28,588 nt of DNA from Acidobacteriota bacterium. Its GTDB lineage: Bacteria; Acidobacteriota; Terriglobia; Terriglobales; Acidobacteriaceae. The DNA is taken from assembly GCA_021799405.1 (NCBI GenBank), contig JAJZAL010000039.1, forward strand, positions 1-28,588. Reading direction: 5' to 3'. A program made the position numbers and the translations under genes. Positions 7,861-14,527 of the stretch are shown here, piece after piece; the first letter of the stretch is position 1; the number at the start of each line of letters is the position of its first letter. Below the pieces are notes generated by a model. It saw only the letters and a list, made by a program, of their open reading frames with translations, was not told the DNA's origin and searched no databases.

Positions 7861-10095
7861 TTATGGCTCCGGGGGCGTGGACGGCGGCAGGTTGTGCTCG
7901 GCCCAGTGCGACGGCGTTCGGCCCATCGTCAGCACCAGGCGGCCACCAGCGGCGATTTCGCTATGGCGGAGCCAGGCGCGGTCGAGCGGCTTGCCATCGA
8001 GCGTGGCGGCGGTGACGTAGATGTTTTGGGGCGACAGGTTGCGCGCCTCGATGACGAAGTCCTTGCCGCCGGCCAGATGCAGCGTAGTCTGCGGATAAGC
8101 CGGGCTGCCGATGAGGTAGGTGGGTTGGCCCGCGTTGGGAAAGATGCCCATCTGGCCGAAAGCGTACCACGAGGACATGGCGCCGGAGTCGTCATTGCCG
8201 GGCAGGCCGCTGCGGCCGGCGTGATAGCTCTCGGCGATGATCTCGCGGACGTGCTGATCAGTCTTATCGGGGCGGCCGGCCCAGTTGTAGAGATAAGGCG
8301 TAAGAAAGCCCGGCTCATTGCCAACGTTGTAGCGGCGAGGCACCGCGAAAAAGGCGTCGAGACGCTTGACGAAGGTTTGCGCTCCGCCCGACATCGCAAT
8401 CAGCGCCGCAACGTCCTGCGGCACAAAGGTGGAGTAGGTCCAGGAATTGCCTTCATAGAAGGTGTCTCCGCCCCAGGTGCAGCCTTTCATCGCCGAGAAA
8501 GGCGTGAGCCAGGTACCGTCGCGATGGCGCGGGCGAATAAAGCCCTTGAAGCCGCCGTCGGAGAAGTTTGCATCCCACAGGTTCTTCCAGTTCCCCGAGC
8601 GCACCAGGTACTTCTTATAGTCCGCCGCCTTGCCCAGACCCCTGGCGAGCATGGCAATTTCAAAGTCGTCGGCAGCGTACTCCATCGAAACCGATCCGGG
8701 ACGATCGGATCCTTCGATAGAGACGTAACCCAGCTTGTGCCAGTCATCGAGGCCGCCGCGGCCCTCCTTGAAGTGGTCCGCGGGCGAAACTTCGGCATCG
8801 TGAACTTCAGCCTCATAAGCGGCCGGCCAGTCGATGCCCTTGAGTCCCTTTACGTAGGCGTCCGTCAGCATGAACTCAGCATTGCTTCCACCCTGGGTGC
8901 GTCCGTTGTAGTTGCCGCTGCGGGCGTCCGGGAGCCAGCCCTCGTGGCGATAGATATCGACGAGTGAGCGCGCGATGCCGGCTTCGCGCTCGGGTGCAAT
9001 CAGCGTAAGCAGCGGAGCCGAGGTGCGGAAGATGTCCCAGATGGCGTAGTAGTCGTCGTAATACGGTTCGCTGGAGGTCCACAGCGGATTCTCGCCGGTG
9101 CGGTCGGTGGGCATCAGCATGGCGTGGTAGAGCGCGGTGTAAAACATCTGCGCCTGCTGCGGGGTTTCGCCCTTAAGTTCGACGTTGCCCAGCGCCTTAT
9201 TCCATGCGGCGATGGCGGCAGCGTGAACGCTGGCAAAATCAAAGCCGGGAATCTCGGATTCGAGATTATGACGGGCCTGATCGATGCTGATAAAGGAAAT
9301 GCCGATCTTCATCAGGACAGGACGATGCGCGGGAACCGTAAAGCTCAGCCAGGCTCCGGCGCTGTTCCTGTCTGACCCGTGAGCGCTCTTACTGTTCGCC
9401 TGCAGTTGTCCATTCAACCACGTTCCCCAGGACTGGGCCGGTGTGTCGGTAACGGCGTAAAAGTACACCGTGTAAGGAACCGGCTGCTTGTTCCAGCCGC
9501 CCTTAACGCTGGTTGAGCCGGCGACTTCGGTGGGTGAAAAAATCTGCACGGTCGACGAGACGGGAATCTGGTTCTCGTGCGTGCGCAGGCCTGAGATGAG
9601 GCAGTGGGTCACGTCGAAGAACAGGTTGGCCTTTGCCCCCGCGGGATAACTGAAGCGGTAGATGGCGGCGCGGCGGGCAGCGGTAATTTCGGCGCCGATT
9701 CCATAACGCGCCAGCTTGACGGAGTAGTAGCCAGCCGAAGCTTTCTCATCGGCGCGCGGCGACCGGGAGTCGAGTGGCGCCGGTGAGCCTGTCGTCGCCA
9801 TGACGAGGATGTTGCCGTACTTGACGCCGCCGCCTGTTCCGCTCACGTGAGTCTGGCTGAAGCCACGGATGTCGCCAGTGTCGTTCCAGCCGGCATTGGC
9901 GTCATGCCCTGCGGGAGCGGCCATGTCGGGCCCCGGCTTGATCATGCCGAAGGGAACGGCGGGGCCGGGAAAAACATTGCCGCCGCCAGAGACGCCAAGC
10001 AACGGGTCAATGGATTGGGCGAACTGGCCATAGGCTACGGGGCCAAGAAGCAAACCGGGAAGCAGAGTGATTGCAAAACTTCGAGCAAAATTCAC
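7861..10095 (-). CDS. GH92 alpha-1,2-mannosidase family protein, second copy
   Basis: A 744-residue GH92 protein with a Sec signal peptide (MNFARSFAITLLPGLLLGPVAYG) followed at once by the family opening IDPLLGVSGGGNVFPGPAVPFGM. The predicted general acid is E548 in EGNSWTYSTFVPQD and the catalytic acidic pair is D635/D636 in GNDDSGAMSSWYAFG. The C-terminal sheet carries the family motif YLIGSPAYPQTTLHL, which the first copy has lost (it reads YELVSPEFSRVVVHL). The start is a GTG with GGAGAAA about 11 nt upstream. The two copies are clearly diverged, suggesting different linkage or substrate specificity rather than a recent duplication. A well-formed promoter lies about 170 nt upstream, next to CRP-type sites shared with the divergent usp gene. 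Confidence 0.93.
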   Translation of the reverse strand: MNFARSFAITLLPGLLLGPVAYGQFAQSIDPLLGVSGGGNVFPGPAVPFGMIKPGPDMAAPAGHDANAGWNDTGDIRGFSQTHVSGTGGGVKYGNILVMATTGSPAPLDSRSPRADEKASAGYYSVKLARYGIGAEITAARRAAIYRFSYPAGAKANLFFDVTHCLISGLRTHENQIPVSSTVQIFSPTEVAGSTSVKGGWNKQPVPYTVYFYAVTDTPAQSWGTWLNGQLQANSKSAHGSDRNSAGAWLSFTVPAHRPVLMKIGISFISIDQARHNLESEIPGFDFASVHAAAIAAWNKALGNVELKGETPQQAQMFYTALYHAMLMPTDRTGENPLWTSSEPYYDDYYAIWDIFRTSAPLLTLIAPEREAGIARSLVDIYRHEGWLPDARSGNYNGRTQGGSNAEFMLTDAYVKGLKGIDWPAAYEAEVHDAEVSPADHFKEGRGGLDDWHKLGYVSIEGSDRPGSVSMEYAADDFEIAMLARGLGKAADYKKYLVRSGNWKNLWDANFSDGGFKGFIRPRHRDGTWLTPFSAMKGCTWGGDTFYEGNSWTYSTFVPQDVAALIAMSGGAQTFVKRLDAFFAVPRRYNVGNEPGFLTPYLYNWAGRPDKTDQHVREIIAESYHAGRSGLPGNDDSGAMSSWYAFGQMGIFPNAGQPTYLIGSPAYPQTTLHLAGGKDFVIEARNLSPQNIYVTAATLDGKPLDRAWLRHSEIAAGGRLVLTMGRTPSHWAEHNLPPSTPPEP

Positions 10096-10270
10096 GGGGC
10101 CACTTTCTCCATTTTGAGCCTTTGCGGGCGATCAACATGTTCTCACGCGGCAACCGTCTCATTGTCCATGATTTCTGTCCTAGATGCCAGAACGGGGAAC
10201 AAATCCGCCGCAAGCGTCAGGCCAGCCCGGTCGCGACCGTATGCTTCTTCAATAAAAGACTGTGCTTGGA

Positions 10271-10299
10271 ACTATAGCCGGAATCGCTTTTCTATTCAA
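10271..10299 (-). promoter_or_regulatory. Sigma-70 promoter for the second GH92 gene
   Basis: Read on the minus strand, TTGAAT (10299-10294) and TATAGT (10276-10271) are exactly 17 bp apart, matching four of six and five of six consensus bases. Transcription would start near 10264. The nearest CRP-type palindrome is centred about 57 bp upstream of that point, in the range where an activator could contact polymerase but not at a textbook position. Confidence 0.5.
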
Positions 10300-10313
10300 A
10301 TCAATAAGATGGG

Positions 10314-10351
10314 TGTGATCCGAGTCACAGGACGGGGTGAATGTGGTCACA
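10314..10351. promoter_or_regulatory. Tandem CRP-type operator array upstream of usp
   Basis: Four half-sites recur every 11 bp: TGTGA (10314), TCACA (10325), GGTGA (10336) and TCACA (10347). The first pair is a perfect TGTGA-N6-TCACA palindrome; the second differs at one base. The two dyads are centred 22 bp apart, two helical turns, so two dimers would sit on the same DNA face. The array ends 81 nt before the usp ATG and lies between divergent promoters. The likely binder is the Crp/Fnr protein encoded at 12348-13061. Confidence 0.7.
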
Positions 10352-10432
10352 GCTAGCCGTTCTGGAAAGGGCGCAGACTCGGAGTCCAATAGGCTTCAAA
10401 TCGAAATGATTGCCAGAGCGAAGGAGGTTTCC

Positions 10433-11332
10433 ATGAGCTTCGCAAGCGGCTTGAAGACGATTGTCGTGGCTACCGATCTCCACGGCCAGTCTGAGGCTGC
10501 CCTGGAGTATGCACGCAAGCTGGCCGAGGGTTACGGCGCTCGGATCGTGCTGGCTCATGGTCTTGATCCGATGGATTACGCCGCGGTCGACGCGGTGCCC
10601 AACGGCGTTCGTGCGGAGCTCACCGAGCAGGCGCGCGCGGTACTTGATCGACTGGCCGGCGACCTGCTCCGGGAGGGGATTCACAGTCACTCCGAGATCC
10701 GGGAAGGAGCCGTAGCGGAGATGCTGGTGGATGTGGCGCGGCAGTACGAATCCGGCCTCATCGTCATCGGAACCAAAGGATCGGAGGGCGCAGGACCGGT
10801 GGTCGTCGGAGCCATCGCCGAGCGTCTGGTGCGGATGGCGCCATGCCCCGTCTTGGCGGTGGCCGCAGACTGGAATGCCGGCCCATGCCGTCCAACTCCG
10901 GGCGGGCCGGTTCTTTTGGCCATCGAGCGCAACGAGGCCATGACGGCTGCGGCGCAAACAGCCTGTTCGCTGGCGGAGACATTCAAACGCACGCTGCTGG
11001 TGCTGCACGTCCGCGGCGCCGCTGAGGTCTCTGCCATGCTGAGTCCGGGCCCGATCCGGCTCGAGGAGTTCGGCATCGAGCGCGGCCGAAAGTTCCCGGT
11101 GCAGAGCATCGTCAAAGACGGCAAGCCGGCGGAAGCGATTCAGGAAGCGATCGCCCAATACCTGCCTTGCATCCTGGTGGTAGGGGTGAAGCGCGCGAGC
11201 GGCACGCCGGGGCCGCACGGCACCGCCTTTACCGTGCTGGCCCGTTCGCGGGCGCCCGTACTCTGCGTTCCACCTGAGCCGGAGCGCGCCGAACCGGAAC
11301 GCGAAAGCTATGTCTCGCTAGAAACCATATAA
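10433..11332 (+). CDS. Tandem-domain universal stress protein
   Basis: Two UspA domains fill the 299 residues (about 6-140 and 155-288). Domain 1 begins KTIVVATDLHGQSEAALEYA and ends with the nucleotide-binding loop IGTKGSEGAGPVVVGAIAERLV followed by MAPCPVLAV, close to the ATP-binding G-x2-G-x9-G(S/T) pattern but with Ala in the last position. Domain 2 ends with VGVKRASGTPG and RAPVLCVPP and is more degenerate, so ATP binding there is doubtful. AAGGAGG five bases before the ATG at 10433 fixes the start; a 32-codon upstream extension would overlap the operator array. Such proteins accumulate in starvation, hypoxia or redox stress. A second tandem USP gene lies at 13207-14154, and both have CRP-type sites upstream. 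Confidence 0.92.
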   Translation: MSFASGLKTIVVATDLHGQSEAALEYARKLAEGYGARIVLAHGLDPMDYAAVDAVPNGVRAELTEQARAVLDRLAGDLLREGIHSHSEIREGAVAEMLVDVARQYESGLIVIGTKGSEGAGPVVVGAIAERLVRMAPCPVLAVAADWNAGPCRPTPGGPVLLAIERNEAMTAAAQTACSLAETFKRTLLVLHVRGAAEVSAMLSPGPIRLEEFGIERGRKFPVQSIVKDGKPAEAIQEAIAQYLPCILVVGVKRASGTPGPHGTAFTVLARSRAPVLCVPPEPERAEPERESYVSLETI

Positions 11333-11721
11333 CGGCATGACCGCCCGAGGGGTGGAGTTCTGTTTTTTTGACGGGAAACAAGGCGAAGGATGGAGAAGAA
11401 TCACCAACTCATCGCTCATCATTGGTGCGCTTTTCCAGTTGCCGCGAATTGAGGTTTCCACCCATAAGCTGCCTTGCCGGGAAAGCGGCCGGCAGGGCGG
11501 GCTGTTTTCTTTTTTGAGGAACCTTCACGGCTGCGGCAAATCGTTTTTGGGGGGACAGAAAGCGGAAAGCCTCGGGAAAGCCATTTGGCCAATGTGCAAG
11601 AATGGGCCCATCGAAGATCCTCGAAGCTTGACGCGCGAATGAGAAACCGGATTGTGGCCTGACATGATGGCTTGACGCCGCGAGAATGGATTTTCGGGCC
11701 TAGACAGAGGGAGATGCGACC
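11333..11721. other. Intergenic region after usp
   Basis: This 389-base gap contains the usp terminator and nothing else I can support. Short frames cross the terminator stem and have no initiation signal or recognisable motif. An inverted repeat CACCAA/TTGGTG (11402-11407 with 11422-11427) is too widely spaced to interpret. Confidence 0.6.
11471..11516 (+). terminator. Rho-independent terminator after usp
   Basis: A 10-bp stem, GCCTTGCCGG (11471-11480) with CCGGCAGGGC (11489-11498, one G-T pair), encloses an 8-nt loop. It is followed by GGGCTGTTTTCTTTTTT. It lies about 140 nt past the usp stop, leaving a rather long 3' untranslated region. Confidence 0.75.
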
Positions 11722-12219
11722 ATGCAACTTGACGCGAGGTCAGGGCAAATGGAGGCTGTCGCGGCTCGCCCGCTGGCGGAACTGCTGGATTGCCCGCCGG
11801 CGACGGGCGGTCTGCTGACGGATTCGGCCGAATCAATCGAATGCGATTCGGGTGAGATCATCTTCCGCCAGTCGGAGCCGTGCAAGGGACTTTACGTGGT
11901 GGTTTCGGGGCAATTTCTGCGTAAAGCGGAGCGCCTGAAGACGCGCTTGAATCTGGGCCCGGCGCGCGCTGGAGAACTGGTGGAACTGGCAGCGGCACTG
12001 GGGGATGGGCGTCATACTTATACGCTCAGCGCACTCACTCCTGGATCGCTGCTGTTACTGCCGATGGAGCAGCTAGACCGGGCGTTCCAGAGCTATCCTC
12101 CGCTGCGGATGCGGCTTTTGGAGGAGCTGGCCCGCGAAGTCTCCCGGGCCTATATATCCTGCTGTATGAGCCGCATAGTGCGCACCCGCCGTCCCAGTTC
12201 GCAAATTGCCCAGGCGTAA
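11722..12219 (+). CDS. Stand-alone cyclic-nucleotide-binding-fold protein without HTH
   Basis: This 165-residue protein has one cNMP-binding-type beta-barrel (about 40-125), including SGEIIFRQSEPCKGLYVVVSGQF and ARAGELVELAAALGD, then a helix that would be the dimerisation helix of a Crp protein. It stops there, with no helix-turn-helix. The phosphate-binding cassette is degenerate: GEL is present but the usual R-(S/T)-A is replaced by RHTYTLSA, so canonical cAMP binding is doubtful. GGGAG precedes the ATG. It sits between usp and the full-length Crp/Fnr gene on the same strand. It may be a sensor, a heterodimer partner of its neighbour, or a decayed regulator. I see no frameshifted HTH remnant after the stop. 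Confidence 0.75.
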   Translation: MQLDARSGQMEAVAARPLAELLDCPPATGGLLTDSAESIECDSGEIIFRQSEPCKGLYVVVSGQFLRKAERLKTRLNLGPARAGELVELAAALGDGRHTYTLSALTPGSLLLLPMEQLDRAFQSYPPLRMRLLEELAREVSRAYISCCMSRIVRTRRPSSQIAQA

Positions 12220-12318
12220 ACCAGGGCCCCGGAGCCAGAAGCGTTGGCCACCGGGCGAATCCTCTCCCCGCAACTGAATTTGAGGCCATTCCCCAACGAC
12301 TCCATTGGAAGAATGCGC

Positions 12319-12324
12319 TATACT
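12319..12324 (+). promoter_or_regulatory. Candidate -10 box before the Crp/Fnr gene
   Basis: TATACT lies 24 nt before the ATG, leaving a leader of about 17 nt. No -35 of quality is seen at 16-18 bp. The element, if real, gives the regulator its own transcript separate from the upstream gene 128 nt away. Confidence 0.3.
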
Positions 12325-12347
12325 TCAATTTGACCAGCGGAAATTGT

Positions 12348-13061
12348 ATGCCTTCGAGTCACACCCATCACCCGCCGGAAGATTGTCTGAATTGCGAACA
12401 CCGCCATCTGCGTATGTTCTGCAATCTCACCCCCGAGGCCCTGGCGGATTATGACGGGATCGGGATCATGATGAATCATGCGCGCGGCGCCAAGCTGTTT
12501 TCAGAGGGCGACCCGGCGCGTAACGTTTTTGTGATCTGCTTTGGCCAGGTGAAGATCTCTTCGACGTCGCGAGACGGCAAGACGATGATCCTGAAAATTG
12601 CGGGTCCGGGTGACGTAATGGGGTTAAGCGCCGTGCTGGCCAACGTTCCCCACGAGGTTACGGCCGAGGCCATCGAGCCATGCCAGGTGAAGACGGTCCG
12701 CAAGCAGGAGTTTATCGAGTTTCTGGGCCGCCACGGGATTGCTTCGATGCACGCGGCGCAGGCGCTCTCCGGCGAATATATGACGGTCTTCCATGACGCC
12801 AAGCGGCTGGCGCTCTCCGGCTCGGCGGCGGGAAGGCTGGCGCGGCTGCTGCTTGATTGGGGTCGCTCCGCCGCCAACGGCAAACCAGAGATCAAGTTCA
12901 CCATGGCGCTGACGCACGAGGAGATTGCCAACATGGCCGGAACCTCACGTGAAACGGTCACACGCCTCCTGAACCAGTTCCGCCGCGACCAGTGGATCAC
13001 GATCAAAGGCACCAGCCTGACAATCGTGAAGCCGGAGCAGTTGGAACGGCTCACGGCCTAG
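12348..13061 (+). CDS. Crp/Fnr family regulator with N-terminal cysteine cluster
   Basis: A 237-residue transcription factor with a sensory barrel (about 30-125), long dimer helix (130-152) and a C-terminal winged HTH (about 155-225). The recognition helix reads SRETVTRLLNQF; R201, E202 and R206 match in spacing the CRP residues (R180, E181, R185) that contact TGTGA half-sites. The N-terminus carries C13-x2-C16-x8-C25, resembling the FNR cluster (C20-x2-C23-x5-C29). C112 lies in the strand where FNR has its fourth ligand, C122. A 4Fe-4S or other redox centre is thus plausible but unproven. The barrel segment GPGDVMGLSAVLANVPHEVTAEAIEPC lacks the GE...RSA cAMP cassette. The ATG at 12348 was chosen over an upstream TTG. 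Probable targets are the TGTGA-N6-TCACA sites beside both usp genes. Confidence 0.9.
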   Translation: MPSSHTHHPPEDCLNCEHRHLRMFCNLTPEALADYDGIGIMMNHARGAKLFSEGDPARNVFVICFGQVKISSTSRDGKTMILKIAGPGDVMGLSAVLANVPHEVTAEAIEPCQVKTVRKQEFIEFLGRHGIASMHAAQALSGEYMTVFHDAKRLALSGSAAGRLARLLLDWGRSAANGKPEIKFTMALTHEEIANMAGTSRETVTRLLNQFRRDQWITIKGTSLTIVKPEQLERLTA

Positions 13062-13088
13062 TTCTCTTTTCCTCATTCGCCATCCTGG

Positions 13089-13130
13089 ACACAGACTCGG
13101 AAACAGACTTGCGTGCGTGGCCGTCTGTGT
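13089..13130. terminator. Inverted repeat between convergent crp/fnr and usp genes
   Basis: ACACAGAC (13089-13096) pairs perfectly with GTCTGTGT (13123-13130), with a 26-nt loop. It lies in the 145-nt gap between two convergent genes. There is no U-run, so it is a weak terminator candidate at best. Confidence 0.3.
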
Positions 13131-13206
13131 AAGGACTGCGCACCGTTCACCCGCATTTTCAATTCCAGCCTGGTTCTGGCAGTGAACCCATCGGCGATCG
13201 GGTGGG

Positions 13207-14154
13207 TCAGATGTGGGCAACGGCGTCCGCCGCGGACGCCTCGGCCGGCATGCCCAGGGGCTCGCGCAGCGTCAGCACCGGGCAGCGGGCGTGAGCCAGG
13301 ACGCGATAGACGGTGCGGTCTCGGGTGAGATTCTCAAAGGCGGAGCGGTGAGTCGCGCCGAGCACGATCAGGGATGCATCGCGCTCCGATGCTTCCGCCA
13401 GAATCTCGATGGCGGGGTTGCCGTGTACAACCGCCGGCTCGACAGTCAGGCAACAGTCGGCCATGGTCTCAGCGGCAAGAATGCGCAGTTCGCGTATGGC
13501 CGTAGAGTCGTCTCCGGTGGCAAGGCCCTCGCGCTCCAACTCAAATTTGGGCGGCAGCACATGAAGCAAAACCAGCTTGGCATGCTGGCCGGCAGCAATT
13601 TGGCAGGCAAGCGCCGCGCTCGGGCGAGAGGTCTCTCTGAGTGTGGTGGCATGCAGCACGACACGTTGGCGGTCGTGGCCTTCCACCGGGAGATGAGCCT
13701 CAGGTCCCACGGTGATGACCGGGAGGTTGACCGAGCGCAGCACTTGCTCTGCCACGGAGCCGATAAGCAGCTTACTCAGCTTGCTGCGGCTCCGGGTCCC
13801 GAGAACGACACGGTCTGCCTGGAACTGGCGGGCGGCAGCGGCGATCTGCTGTGGGGGATGGCCCTCCCGCACGAGCGGATCACACGTGAGGCCCTGACGG
13901 CGCGCTGTGTCGCACCAAGGCGCTATCTCTTTCTCAGCGAAATCCAAAGCGCCTGAGGGATCGTAGTAGGGCATACCTGCGGCGTCCACAGACATCGCTG
14001 CGCTGGAGGCAAGCGCATGAACAACGATCAGGCGCGCCCCCGTTTCGGCTGCCTGCTCAAGCGCAAACGGCATCAAGTGATCCAGGTCGCCTAGGTCGGT
14101 AGCGACCAGAATCACTGCCGGATGCGACCAGCGATGGTGGCCAGACTCCGGCAT
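13207..14154 (-). CDS. Tandem-domain universal stress protein, second copy
   Basis: Two UspA domains fill 315 residues. Domain 1 starts VILVATDLGDLDHLMPFALEQA and closes with VLGTRSRSKLSKLLIGSVAEQVLRSVNLPVITV, a well-kept G-x2-x-x9-GS nucleotide loop. Domain 2 ends LIVLGATHRSAFENLTRDRTVYRVLAHARCPVLTL, with the final Gly-Ser degenerate. An upstream in-frame GTG at 14217 would overlap the CRP-type half-sites, so the ATG at 14154 is preferred although only GGGG lies before it. The gene converges on the Crp/Fnr gene. Placement of the perfect palindrome, centred 78 bp upstream of this ATG, is compatible with class II activation, leaving a leader of about 37 nt. It differs from the first USP in sequence, so the pair is not a recent duplication. 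Confidence 0.9.
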   Translation of the reverse strand: MPESGHHRWSHPAVILVATDLGDLDHLMPFALEQAAETGARLIVVHALASSAAMSVDAAGMPYYDPSGALDFAEKEIAPWCDTARRQGLTCDPLVREGHPPQQIAAAARQFQADRVVLGTRSRSKLSKLLIGSVAEQVLRSVNLPVITVGPEAHLPVEGHDRQRVVLHATTLRETSRPSAALACQIAAGQHAKLVLLHVLPPKFELEREGLATGDDSTAIRELRILAAETMADCCLTVEPAVVHGNPAIEILAEASERDASLIVLGATHRSAFENLTRDRTVYRVLAHARCPVLTLREPLGMPAEASAADAVAHI

Positions 14155-14213
14155 GGTATCTACCCCACACAAGGGAGCGTGCCACCAAGGAGAGGACAGA
14201 GATGTGCCATCGG

Positions 14214-14240
14214 GCACCGATGAATGTGATGTGGATCACA
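14214..14240. promoter_or_regulatory. CRP-type operator upstream of the second usp gene
   Basis: A perfect TGTGA-N6-TCACA palindrome occupies 14225-14240. A near half-site GCACC (14214-14218) sits exactly 11 bp to one side, continuing the phase seen in the other array. Weaker GGTAT (14247) continues it on the other side. The core site lies 71 nt before the usp ATG at 14154. Confidence 0.7.
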
Positions 14241-14350
14241 ATTTCGGGTATGAACCTGAGGATTTCGGGCGGGCCGTCTCCGCATGGCAGCAGGTAGACA
14301 TTCCAGGCTGGAGCACTTGTGGTACTGGCTTCAGTTCACGTCCCAGACGG

Positions 14351-14356
14351 TATACT
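14351..14356 (+). promoter_or_regulatory. Candidate -10 box before the heparinase-like gene
   Basis: TATACT with no clear -35 partner. It repeats the pattern seen before the PL5-like and Crp/Fnr genes, where the same -10 word lacks a good -35. Confidence 0.25.
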
Positions 14357-14527
14357 GGCACGCAGCCGTAAAAACCTCATGATCACGGGGCCCAAACGGC
14401 CGGCGTGCAGGACGCACTGGCCGGAGCATCCTGCTCCATCTTCTCCTGAGAACCGGGCATCGCACGGTACTTCGGGCATGCAGTGGAGCGCAATTCGGTC
14501 CTAAAGACGAAAAGAGAGGATAGGAAT

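Larger units (their letters stand above)
10096..10432. other. Divergent intergenic region, GH92 and usp
   Basis: This 337-base region holds a minus-strand sigma-70 promoter for the GH92 gene and a 38-bp array of four CRP-like half-sites nearer the usp gene. No coding sequence is credible here. Confidence 0.7.
14155..14527. other. Divergent intergenic region, usp and heparinase-like gene
   Basis: This 373-base gap carries the CRP-type site of the minus-strand usp gene and a TATACT box at 14351-14356 facing the heparinase-like gene. The heptamer TACTGGC occurs twice, 30 bp apart (14323 and 14353), the second overlapping the TATACT box; this might be an operator. No credible gene is seen. Confidence 0.5.

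Noticed and set aside
7759..8967. Open frame of 402 codons overlapping the PL5-like end and antisense to the second GH92 gene
   Set aside because: Crosses two well-supported genes and carries no recognisable motif or ribosome site.
11337..11642. 101-codon frame after the first usp gene
   Set aside because: Includes the terminator stem and its T-run; no initiation signal.
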